Notes: a model not told the origin generated them from the sequence alone. Positions 1-7,779 are shown, counted from the first letter of the stretch. The stretch: DNA of 12,185 bases from VRUE01 sp050258095 (GCA_050258095.1 JBLMYD010000120.1:1-12185); one strand, 5' to 3'. Numbers and translations: made by a program.

Positions 1-579
1 GTGCCTTTTTCGGCACCTGACGACCGGCACGTCCTTAGACTGCAACCGGTGACCGACCCGGCGATCGGCGAGACGCTCGTGGCGAGCGAGGACCTGCAGC
101 GGCGCGTCGCCGAGCTCGGCCGCGAGATCAGCGACGACTACGAGGGACGCGACCTGGTGATGGTCGGCGTGCTGAAGGGCGCGGTGCTCTTCCTCGCCGA
201 CCTGATGCGCAACGTCAGCGTCCCCTGCGAGATCGACTTCATGGCGATCTCCAGCTATGGCTCGCAGACCGACTCCTCAGGTGTAGTGCGGATCATGAAG
301 GACCTCGACGCCCCGATCCAGGGCCGCCACGTGCTGATCGTCGAGGACATCGTCGACTCCGGGCTCACGCTCCAGTACCTCGAGCGCAGCCTGGAGGCGC
401 GCGAACCGGCTTCGTTGGAGGTCTGCGCGCTGCTCACCAAGCCCGAGCGCCTGCGCACCGACGTCGAACCGCCCCGCTACGTCGGCTTCGAGATCCCCAA
501 CCGCTTCGCGATCGGCTACGGCCTCGACCACGCCCAGCGCTACCGCAACCTCAGCTACGTCGCGGCCCTCAACGAATAG
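1..579 (+). CDS. hpt: Hypoxanthine(-guanine) phosphoribosyltransferase
   Basis: Cytoplasmic purine-salvage enzyme that joins hypoxanthine or guanine to PRPP to give IMP or GMP. Seen in the 192-aa reading: LKGA at residues 58-61 (the K-G PRPP/pyrophosphate loop), the flexible SSYG loop at 84-87, KDLD at 100-103, and the PRPP-binding signature VLIVEDIVDSG at 111-121 with its two acidic residues. The C-terminal FEIPNRFAIGYGLDHAQRYRNLSY region is characteristic of bacterial Hpt. GTG at base 1 is the first base of the window. GTG at base 49 (residue 17, reading VTDPAIGETL) is an equally good start and matches the usual N-terminus of shorter family members. That GTG overlaps a TGA in frame 2 (GTGA, 49-52), which would suit coupling to an upstream gene, commonly tilS in this locus. 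ftsH follows 62 bases downstream. Function is confident; the start is uncertain. Confidence 0.93.
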   Translation: MPFSAPDDRHVLRLQPVTDPAIGETLVASEDLQRRVAELGREISDDYEGRDLVMVGVLKGAVLFLADLMRNVSVPCEIDFMAISSYGSQTDSSGVVRIMKDLDAPIQGRHVLIVEDIVDSGLTLQYLERSLEAREPASLEVCALLTKPERLRTDVEPPRYVGFEIPNRFAIGYGLDHAQRYRNLSYVAALNE

Positions 580-621
580 CCCGTTCAACGCCTGTCGGCC
601 GCCTGCTGCGAAAACCACCCC

Positions 622-630
622 TGGTACGCT
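622..630 (+). promoter_or_regulatory. Candidate extended -10 promoter of ftsH
   Basis: TGGTACGCT combines a TGN extension (622-624) with a TANNNT -10 box, TACGCT (625-630). It lies 11 bases before the ftsH GTG. Transcription starting about 7 bases after the box would leave a leader of only a few bases, which fits the lack of a clear ribosome-binding site. No convincing -35 box is visible 16-18 bases upstream. Confidence 0.45.
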
Positions 631-641
631 GATTTTTCCCT

Positions 642-2588
<1,947 letters not shown>

Positions 2589-2591
2589 TGA

Positions 2592-2697
2592 TGGTGGGGG
2601 GCGATTGGATGCCTCCCGCCCTGACAAATCGCGCGCTAATTAGCGCGCGATTTTGAGTATCCGCCAGTTCGGGAGGCATCCAATCGCCCCCCCACCA
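2592..2697. repeat. Long inverted repeat nested around a terminator palindrome
   Basis: The left arm (2592-2618) and right arm (2670-2697) are reverse complements of each other over 27 of 28 positions. The single difference is the length of a G/C run, six G in one arm and seven C in the other. The arms enclose the 28-bp palindrome at 2626-2653. The whole 106-bp unit fills most of the 145-bp gap between ftsH and folP. I see no target-site duplication and no transposase, so whether it is a mobile element, a dispersed intergenic repeat or a regulatory cruciform is open. Confidence 0.85.
2626..2654. terminator. Bidirectional intrinsic-type terminator after ftsH
   Basis: A perfect 28-bp palindrome with 14-base arms (2626-2639 and 2640-2653). 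The left arm is AAATCGCGCGCTAA. The GC core is flanked by an A-run on the left and TTTT at 2651-2654 on the right, so the hairpin would terminate from either side. It begins 37 bases after the ftsH stop and separates ftsH from folP. Confidence 0.75.
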
Positions 2698-2731
2698 GCG
2701 TTTCTGCGGCTCCGCCAGTCCGGGAGGCACC
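2660..2731 (+). repeat. 21-bp direct repeat upstream of folP
   Basis: Two copies of TCCGCCAGTYCGGGAGGCAYC occur at 2660-2680 and 2711-2731, 51 bases apart, and differ at two positions (T or C at each). The first copy overlaps the right arm of the long inverted repeat. The second contains the folP ribosome-binding site. The duplication therefore makes a second, upstream copy of the folP Shine-Dalgarno region. Confidence 0.8.
2722..2727 (+). promoter_or_regulatory. Ribosome-binding site of folP
   Basis: GGGAGG lies six bases before GTG at 2734. It is the clearest Shine-Dalgarno in the window, and it decides the folP start over the in-frame TTG at 2653 and the ATG at 2749. Confidence 0.75.
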
Positions 2732-2733
2732 GC

Positions 2734-3525
2734 GTGACTCCTCGGATCATGGGTGTTGTCAACGTAACGCCCGATTCGTTTTCGGATGGAGGGCTTTTCC
2801 TTGAGCCTGAGGCCGCCATAGCTCATGGGGAACAGCTCGTGAGGGATGGGGCGGGGATATTGGATGTGGGTGGGGAATCGACGCGGCCGGGGGCGGAGCC
2901 CGTGGGGGCTGACGTGGAGCTGGAGCGGACGCGGCCGGTGGTGGCGGATCTGGCGGCGATGGGGCACGCGGTCTCGATCGATACGGCGAAGGCGGTCGTG
3001 GCCGAGGCGGCGATCGGGGCGGGGGCGGAGATCGTCAACGACGTGACGGCGTTGCGGGGCGATGCGGACATGGCGGCGCTGTGCGGGGAGCGGGGGGCGA
3101 CGGTCGTGCTGATGCACATGGCGGGAGACCCGCGGACGATGCAGGACGAACCCCGCTACGACGACGTCGTCGACGAGGTGAGGTCGTTCCTCGCCGAGCG
3201 GATCGAGGCGGCGGTCGCGGCGGGTATCGAGGAGGAGAAGGTCTGGGTCGATCCCGGCATCGGCTTCGGCAAGACGCTCGCGCACAACCTCGAGCTGCTG
3301 CGGCGCCTCGGCGAGCTGCGCGAGCTCGGCCGGCCGCTCGTCATCGGCACCTCGCGCAAGAGCTTCATCGGCAAGATCGACGGCTCGCCGGTCGAGGAGC
3401 GGGTCGGCGGCAGCGTCGCCACCGCGGTGCTCGCCGCGGCTGAGGGAGCCGACGTGCTGCGCGTCCACGACGTCGCCGAGACGGCGCAGGCGCTCCGCGT
3501 CGCCGTGGCGATTCTCAGTCCCTGA
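2734..3525 (+). CDS. folP: Dihydropteroate synthase
   Basis: Condenses hydroxymethyl-dihydropterin diphosphate with p-aminobenzoate to make dihydropteroate, the sulfonamide-sensitive folate step. The 263-aa TIM-barrel product shows the family blocks in order: MGVVNVTPDSFSDGG (6-20), DVGGESTRPG (44-53), VSIDTAK (80-86), DPGIGFGKT (173-181), GTSRKSFIG (205-213) and a terminal RVHDV. These carry the pterin, phosphate and Arg/Lys binding residues of the family. GTG 2734 is preferred because of the GGGAGG six bases upstream. Codon use changes within the gene. Before about base 3120, glycine is 12 GGG, 2 GGT, 1 GGA and 1 GGC. After it, glycine is 10 GGC, 2 GGA and 1 GGT. Its 3' end overlaps the convergent hotdog-like gene by 11 bases. 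folE, usual between ftsH and folP in actinomycetes, is absent here. Confidence 0.96.
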   Translation: MTPRIMGVVNVTPDSFSDGGLFLEPEAAIAHGEQLVRDGAGILDVGGESTRPGAEPVGADVELERTRPVVADLAAMGHAVSIDTAKAVVAEAAIGAGAEIVNDVTALRGDADMAALCGERGATVVLMHMAGDPRTMQDEPRYDDVVDEVRSFLAERIEAAVAAGIEEEKVWVDPGIGFGKTLAHNLELLRRLGELRELGRPLVIGTSRKSFIGKIDGSPVEERVGGSVATAVLAAAEGADVLRVHDVAETAQALRVAVAILSP

Positions 3526-4237
3526 GCTCGATCCAGGTCGCGCGCGCCCGAGCCAGCGGCTCGCCGTCCTCGGAGAAGATGGCCGAGCCGGCGTGGAGCT
3601 TGCGACCCTCGCGGTCGATCGGCCACCCCATCGCCACGCAGGTCGCGCCCGGCTCGATCGCTCCGTCGATGCTCGCCGTCAGCCGACCCAGGACGGCGAC
3701 CCCGGCGTCGGGCACGAGCATCGCCGCAATTCCGCCGGGGCAGTCGAGCACCGACCAGACGAGCTTGGGGGCGACCGAGCCGCCCTCGAGCGGCAGCGAG
3801 CCCTCGACGCGCCAGGGAGCCGCCACCGCGTCGCCCCCGTCGAGCGGCCCGCAGGTCACGCAGAAGCCGTCATTCCCACAGCGCGCCGGCCCGCAGACGA
3901 AGCACTCGGGAAAGGGGTGGTCGCTGCGCAGCGGCGATCTCCGCCAGGCTGCGGTCGCCTCCTCGACGCCGACCGGCCTCGGCAGCTCGAGCTCGAGGTC
4001 GCCGCGCACCTCCGCTTCGGCGACGAGCGCATCGCCGTCGTGCATCGTCGCCCTGCCGTCGCCTGCCTCGACGGCCAGCGCCCGGTCCAGCGGCGGCGGC
4101 CGGCGCAGGGTCACCTCGACCGCCTCCGCGTCGAGGAAACGGGCGAGGACGCCGCATGCATAGCCCCCGTTGCCGCTCTCCACCGGGCCACGGAAGCGAC
4201 GCTCGATCGTCACCTCGCCGTCCACGCCGGACACCAT
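3515..4237 (-). CDS. Hypothetical hotdog-like protein, putative thioesterase-related
   Basis: A 240-aa product of unproven function. The N-terminal half carries RFRGPVESGNGGYACG (about 11-26) and a VEVTLRRPPPLD stretch. The C-terminal half has WSVLDCPGGIA and a final strand-rich block ending SEDGEPLARARATWIEL. This arrangement is reminiscent of double-hotdog acyl-thioester-binding proteins that are usually annotated as hypothetical or thioesterase-like. That assignment comes from memory of the pattern, not from a search. Between the halves is a cysteine cluster, CFVCGPARCGNDGFCVTCG (112-130), with Cys at 112, 115, 120, 126 and 129, which could bind a metal. ATG at 4237 is chosen because residues before it look like non-coding shadow of folB. 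The gene lies antisense between folP and folB, overlaps the folP 3' end by 11 bases, and starts 42 bases from the divergent folB. Confidence 0.75.
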   Translation of the reverse strand: MVSGVDGEVTIERRFRGPVESGNGGYACGVLARFLDAEAVEVTLRRPPPLDRALAVEAGDGRATMHDGDALVAEAEVRGDLELELPRPVGVEEATAAWRRSPLRSDHPFPECFVCGPARCGNDGFCVTCGPLDGGDAVAAPWRVEGSLPLEGGSVAPKLVWSVLDCPGGIAAMLVPDAGVAVLGRLTASIDGAIEPGATCVAMGWPIDREGRKLHAGSAIFSEDGEPLARARATWIELRD

Positions 4238-4267
4238 CTCACAGCGGTGCGCGCCCCGCCCATCGGC

Positions 4268-4273
4268 TAGGTT
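4268..4273 (+). promoter_or_regulatory. Candidate -10 box of folB (leaderless geometry)
   Basis: TAGGTT fits TANNNT and ends six bases before the folB GTG at 4280, which is the spacing expected if transcription starts at the start codon itself. There is no Shine-Dalgarno. No clear -35 box is seen. Confidence 0.5.
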
Positions 4274-4279
4274 CAACGC

Positions 4280-4699
4280 GTGGACGAACCGAACGGCAAC
4301 GGGCTGGAGTCGAGCGTCGAGGTCGAGCTGCGCGGGCTCTCGATCTACACGCATCACGGCGTCAGCGACGCCGAGCAGGAGGTCGGCCAGCGGCTCGAGC
4401 TCGATGTCTCCTTCGACGTGCCCGACTGCGACGCGGTTCTCACCGACCGGATCGAGGACACCGTCGACTACGCCGAGGTCTGCGACATCGTCGCCCTCGC
4501 CGCGACCGAGCGCAGCTACCGGACGCTGGAGCGACTCGCCCAGGTCGTGGGGGAGAGGCTGATGGAGCGCTTCGGCTGCGAGTCGGTCCGCGTCCGCGCC
4601 GCCAAGCCCGAGCCGCCGCTGCCGCTGGCGATCCAGGAGGTCGCCGTCGAGGTCGTCCACGAGCGCACCGAAGACGACGAGGAAGACGAGGCCGAATAG
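4280..4699 (+). CDS. folB: Dihydroneopterin aldolase
   Basis: Cleaves 7,8-dihydroneopterin to 6-hydroxymethyl-dihydropterin and glycolaldehyde in folate synthesis, feeding FolK. The 139-aa product matches family size plus a short acidic tail. Seen: VELRGLSIYTHHGVSDAEQE near residues 15-34 with E32 at the position of the catalytic or pterin-anchoring glutamate, GQRLELDV (36-43), TVDYAEV with Y64, and KPEPPL with K109 as the conserved active-site lysine. GTG 4280 is chosen because it is the first start after the divergent gene and has a TANNNT box six bases upstream. The stop codon TAG (4697-4699) ends on the first base of an inverted repeat that runs into folK. The last dozen residues are almost all acidic, which is not part of the aldolase fold. 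Confidence 0.94.
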   Translation: MDEPNGNGLESSVEVELRGLSIYTHHGVSDAEQEVGQRLELDVSFDVPDCDAVLTDRIEDTVDYAEVCDIVALAATERSYRTLERLAQVVGERLMERFGCESVRVRAAKPEPPLPLAIQEVAVEVVHERTEDDEEDEAE

Positions 4700-4750
4700 G
4701 ACGTGCCTCCAATTGAGTACCCATAGTGACCTCGAAATGGAGGCACGTCC
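4699..4750. repeat. 13-bp perfect inverted repeat spanning the folK start
   Basis: GGACGTGCCTCCA (4699-4711) and its exact complement TGGAGGCACGTCC (4738-4750) are separated by 26 bases. The right arm covers bases 2-3 of the folK ATG and codons 2-5. The left arm starts on the last base of the folB stop codon. In a folB-folK read-through mRNA this hairpin would bury the folK start. Confidence 0.85.
4722..4727 (+). promoter_or_regulatory. Weak candidate -10 box for folK
   Basis: CATAGT (4 of 6 to TATAAT) lies in the loop of the folB-folK inverted repeat, nine bases before ATG 4737. If used, transcripts would start after the left arm and could not form the hairpin. No -35 box is visible, so this is tentative. 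Confidence 0.25.
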
Positions 4751-5243
4751 AAGGGTCGGGTACCTAGGATTGGGGTCGAACGTCGGCGACCGCGCGGCGC
4801 ACCTGCGGGCGGCGATCGAGCTGCTGCGCGAGCGGGGGATCGAGGTCGAGGCGGTCTCCTCGGCCTATGAGACGGAGCCGGTCGGCGAGGTGCTCGACCA
4901 GCCCGACTTCCTCAACGCGGCGATCCGCATCCGCACCGACCTCGAGCCCGAGGCCCTGCTGGACGTCTGCAAGGAGGTCGAGGTCGCCCGCGGCCGCTCC
5001 CTCGACGCGCCCCGCCACAGCCCGCGCCCGCTCGACGTCGACCTGCTCCTGCTCGGCGACGTCGAGCTGACGACCGACCGCCTGGAACTTCCCCACCCCG
5101 AGGCAACCAGCCGCCGCTTCGTCCTCGCCCCCCTCCTGGAGCTCGACCCCGAGCTTGCCCTACCCGACGGCACCCGCCTCGCCGACGCCCTCGCGGCCCT
5201 CGGCCCCGGTCAGCGCGTGGCTCAGGTTGGGACGCTCGAATAG
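4737..5243 (+). CDS. folK: 2-amino-4-hydroxy-6-hydroxymethyldihydropteridine diphosphokinase (HPPK)
   Basis: Transfers pyrophosphate from ATP to 6-hydroxymethyl-dihydropterin, making the FolP substrate. The 168-aa product has YLGLGSNVGDR near the N-terminus, SSAYETEPVG, a QPDFLNAA motif, GRSLDAPRHSPRPLDVDLLLL with metal-binding D100 and D102, and LPHPEATSRRFVLAPLLEL. All are in HPPK order and at normal length. The RHSPRP segment replaces the usual R-x-GPR, a mild deviation next to the catalytic aspartates. ATG 4737 is preferred over the in-frame TTG at 4713, since the TTG lies in the loop of the inverted repeat and adds residues unlike the family. It has no Shine-Dalgarno. It ends seven bases before the stop of the convergent GST-like gene. 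Confidence 0.95.
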   Translation: MEARPRVGYLGLGSNVGDRAAHLRAAIELLRERGIEVEAVSSAYETEPVGEVLDQPDFLNAAIRIRTDLEPEALLDVCKEVEVARGRSLDAPRHSPRPLDVDLLLLGDVELTTDRLELPHPEATSRRFVLAPLLELDPELALPDGTRLADALAALGPGQRVAQVGTLE

Positions 5244-5250
5244 AGCACCC

Positions 5251-6006
5251 CTACCGGGACGGCGCCGGGCTTACCAGCGACTGCAACCAGGCCGGAGGTA
5301 GAACCGGCGGAGTCTTGCCCGGGAAGTCGGGGATTGCGCGCACGGCCAGCTCGCCGGCGGGACGGGACTCGATCGCCGGGCGGATGTCGTCGAGGGTCAT
5401 CGCCAGGCGGAGGCTGGGGGCGATCTGGAAGTCGGCGGCGTTGAGCTGCTCGCCGTTCAGCACCCCGGCCTCGATCCAGGCGTCGATCCGGTCGAGGAAG
5501 CCGGGCAGGGCGGCGAGGTCGCGGCGGACGTTCTCGTCGCCGGCTTCGTTGACGCGGATCTCGAGCGCGATGATCGGGGCCGCGGTGCGCACCGCCAGGC
5601 CGATCGGGATGCCGAGCCTGGAGCCCTCGGCGTAGCTGCGCAGTGACGAGCTGTCCCGCTTCAGCGCCCACCAGATGATCTGGCGGATCGGGTGCTGCAG
5701 CTCCTCGTCGCCGAAGCGCTCGGCCTCTTCGACCGCGGCGCGCCGCTCGGGGTCCGCGGGGAAGAGCGGCGGCTCGGGCCGCAGGCGATCCAGCTCGCGA
5801 GAGATCTCGCGCGACCCCTGCACCTTGCGCCCCTCGATCTTCAGGGCGGGGACGGTGACCCCCGGAAAGCCGAGGGCCCTGACGATCCCGCGCGAGAAGA
5901 TCGGGAACAGGTCGGTCCGCTTGAAGGCGATTCCCTTGTGCCTGAGCATCGCCTGTACGGCGACGCCGGGGTGAGAGGCGGGAATCGTGTAGAGCCGCGC
6001 GTCCAC
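5251..6006 (-). CDS. Glutathione S-transferase-like protein
   Basis: A 251-aa soluble protein with a thioredoxin-fold GST N-terminal domain followed by an all-helical C-terminal domain. Seen: LYTIPASHPGVAVQAMLRHKGI (about residues 5-26, strand then helix), the cis-proline TVPAL (51-55, P53), and the QGSREI turn (63-68) where GST-fold proteins bind the gamma-glutamyl part of a thiol. The C-terminal half is helical and ends in a Pro-rich tail. No clear catalytic Cys or Ser is evident after the first strand. Many actinomycetes make mycothiol rather than glutathione, so the true thiol is unknown. GTG at 6006 is the start, eight bases after a reverse-strand TATGAT. It diverges from coaX over 26 bp and converges on folK. 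I cannot assign a substrate. Confidence 0.8.
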   Translation of the reverse strand: MDARLYTIPASHPGVAVQAMLRHKGIAFKRTDLFPIFSRGIVRALGFPGVTVPALKIEGRKVQGSREISRELDRLRPEPPLFPADPERRAAVEEAERFGDEELQHPIRQIIWWALKRDSSSLRSYAEGSRLGIPIGLAVRTAAPIIALEIRVNEAGDENVRRDLAALPGFLDRIDAWIEAGVLNGEQLNAADFQIAPSLRLAMTLDDIRPAIESRPAGELAVRAIPDFPGKTPPVLPPAWLQSLVSPAPSR

Positions 6007-6014
6007 GGCGAAGC

Positions 6015-6020
6015 ATCATA
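6015..6020 (-). promoter_or_regulatory. -10 box of the GST-like gene, overlapping that of coaX
   Basis: Reading the minus strand, TATGAT (5 of 6 to TATAAT, fits TANNNT) ends eight bases before GTG 6006, a leaderless-type spacing. It shares four bases with the opposing coaX -10 box. Confidence 0.5.
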
Positions 6021-6022
6021 AT
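6017..6022 (+). promoter_or_regulatory. -10 box of coaX, overlapping the divergent -10 box
   Basis: CATAAT (5 of 6 to TATAAT) ends ten bases before the coaX ATG at 6033. There is no Shine-Dalgarno and no -35 match. The whole intergenic stretch is only 26 bp, so the promoters of both genes must lie in it or inside the opposite coding region. Confidence 0.5.
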
Positions 6023-6032
6023 CGCCGCCTCA

Positions 6033-6812
6033 ATGCTTCTCGCGGTCGACGTCGGCAACACCCAAACCCACCTGGGCGCCTTCGACGGCGAGACGCTGCG
6101 CGAGCACTGGCGCTTCCAGACGCGCTCGGGAGCGACGGGCGACGAGCTGGCGGAGCGGATCGCCGGTCTCTTCGAGCTCTGCGGGATGTCCTTCGGCGAC
6201 GTAGGCGCGGTCTGCGTCTCCTCCGTGGTGCCGCCGCTCGGCAGCCAGTTCGAGCAGCTGACCGAGCGCTATCTCGACGCCGAGTGCCTGACGATCGGCC
6301 CCGGGCTCAAGACCGGCATGCCGATCCGGATCGAGAACCCGCTCGAGGTCGGCGCCGACCGCCTGGTCAACGCGATCGCCGCCTACGACCGTTTCGGCGA
6401 GGCCTGCATCGTCGTCGACTTCGGCACCGGGATCAACGTCGACGTCGTCTCCGCCGCGGGCGAGTACCTGGGTGGCGCGATCGGGCCGGGCTTGGAGATC
6501 TCGCTCAGCGCCCTGATCGAGCGCGCGGCCCGCATCACCCGCATCGACCTCGAGGCGCCCGATACCGCGATCGGCCGTTCGAGCCGCGCCGCGATCCAGT
6601 CCGGCTTCGTCTTCGGCTTCGCCGGCATGATCGACGGCATCGTGCGCCGGATCGAAGCGGAGCTGGGCCCGGCGCGCCTGCTCGCCACCGGCGGCCTCGC
6701 CAAGGTCGTCGTCCCCTACACCGAGACGATCGACGAGGTCGACGACATGCTTACCCTCAATGGGCTGCGATTGATCCATGAGCGCCACCAAGCGACAGCC
6801 CCCCCTGACTGA
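6033..6812 (+). CDS. coaX: Type III pantothenate kinase
   Basis: Phosphorylates pantothenate in the first committed step of coenzyme A synthesis, as a dimer of the ASKHA fold. The 259-aa product is of normal size. It opens with the phosphate-binding DVGNTQTHLG (6-15) and contains GADR (107-110, with D109 as the catalytic-base position), VVDFGTG (127-133, D129) for the second phosphate/metal site, and GGAIGPGL. It ends LTLNGLRLIHER, typical of the C-terminal helix. In Mycobacterium coaX sits behind panC and panD and before lysS; here panC/panD are missing and dus plus greA intervene before lysS. The start is ATG 6033, probably on a nearly leaderless mRNA. Its last 35 bases overlap the start of dus, which implies co-transcription. 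Confidence 0.95.
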   Translation: MLLAVDVGNTQTHLGAFDGETLREHWRFQTRSGATGDELAERIAGLFELCGMSFGDVGAVCVSSVVPPLGSQFEQLTERYLDAECLTIGPGLKTGMPIRIENPLEVGADRLVNAIAAYDRFGEACIVVDFGTGINVDVVSAAGEYLGGAIGPGLEISLSALIERAARITRIDLEAPDTAIGRSSRAAIQSGFVFGFAGMIDGIVRRIEAELGPARLLATGGLAKVVVPYTETIDEVDDMLTLNGLRLIHERHQATAPPD

Positions 6813-7779
6813 GCCCTTCCGAATTGGAGACGTCGAGATCCCGAACCGGGTCCTGCTCGCTCCCCTGGCGGGGATCGGCAACTGGTTCGTCCGCCTGCAG
6901 GCGAAGCGCCACGGCGCCGGCCTCGCGGTCTCGGAGATGGTCTCGAGCTTCGGCCTGCACCACCGCAACGAGCGCACCCTGCGCGAGCTGCTGCGCATCC
7001 ACCCCGACGAGCACCCGGTCTCGATCCAGCTCTTCGGGCACGACCCCGAGGTGATGCGCTCCGGTGCGGCGATCGCCGCCGAGGCGGGCGCCGACCTGAT
7101 CGACATCAACATGGGCTGCCCGGTGCGCAAGGTGCGCAAGACGGGCGCCGGCGCCGAGCTGCTGCGCGACCACGAGCTGGCGCTGGCGCTGGCGCGGGGC
7201 GCGATCGAGGGCAGCGGGCGGCCGGTGACGGTGAAGCTGCGCTCGGGCATCGAAGCCGGCGAGCGCTCCGGCTTCGACCTCGCCGTGCGGCTCGCCGAGG
7301 AGGCCGGCGTCGCCGCGATCGCCTTCCACCCGCGGGCGGCGACGATCGGCCACAAGGGCAGCCCCGACTACGCGCTGACCCGCGAGCTGGTCGAGCGCGT
7401 CGAGGTGCCGGTGATCGTCTCGGGCGGGCTGCAGAGCGCCGCCGCGGCGCGCGCCGCCTACGAGGAGTCCGGCGCCGACGCGGTGATGATCGCCCGCGGC
7501 GGGCTGGGCAACCCCTGGGTCTTCGAAGAGCTGACCGGCAGGCGCAGCGAGCCGCCCGACCGGGCCGAGGTCGCCGCCGAGCTGCTCTGGGTGATCGACC
7601 GCGCCGAGGAGCACCTCGGCAGCGAGCGCGCCGGGCGCTACCTGCGCAAGTTCTACCCCTGGTACATGGAGCCGCTGGGCGCCGAGCCGGAGCTGGCCGA
7701 CGAGCTGCAGCGCAGCGCCGACCTGGCCCGCGCGCGCCACCTGATCGCCTCTTTGGCCACTCCGGCGCCCTCGCTATAA
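6778..7779 (+). CDS. dusB: tRNA-dihydrouridine synthase, DusB/NifR3 family
   Basis: FMN- and NADPH-dependent enzyme reducing uridines in the tRNA D-loop. The 333-aa product has a TIM barrel followed by a helical tRNA-binding domain, the usual DusB length. Seen: PNRVLLAPLAGIGNWFVR near residues 22-39 (the usual APMAG-VTD segment in variant form), DINMGCPVRKVRKTGAGAEL starting at D109 with catalytic C114, VKLRSG with K153 contacting FMN, FHPRAATIGHKG with H184, and an ARGGLGNPWVF phosphate-binding end. ATG 6778 overlaps coaX by 35 bases and has no Shine-Dalgarno, so coupling to coaX is likely. The stop TAA (7777-7779) lies inside the -10 box of the greA promoter. Assignment to DusB rather than another Dus branch is by resemblance. 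Confidence 0.92.
   Translation: MSATKRQPPLTEPFRIGDVEIPNRVLLAPLAGIGNWFVRLQAKRHGAGLAVSEMVSSFGLHHRNERTLRELLRIHPDEHPVSIQLFGHDPEVMRSGAAIAAEAGADLIDINMGCPVRKVRKTGAGAELLRDHELALALARGAIEGSGRPVTVKLRSGIEAGERSGFDLAVRLAEEAGVAAIAFHPRAATIGHKGSPDYALTRELVERVEVPVIVSGGLQSAAAARAAYEESGADAVMIARGGLGNPWVFEELTGRRSEPPDRAEVAAELLWVIDRAEEHLGSERAGRYLRKFYPWYMEPLGAEPELADELQRSADLARARHLIASLATPAPSL

Noticed and set aside
2653..2733. TTG 2653 as the folP start
   Set aside because: It would translate the terminator tail and the inverted-repeat arm. GTG 2734 has GGGAGG at ideal spacing and gives a normal DHPS N-terminus.
4238..4660. N-terminal extension of the hotdog-like minus-strand frame to 4660
   Set aside because: The extra 141 residues are antisense to folB and lack the character of the rest of the protein. 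The conserved-looking part begins at ATG 4237.
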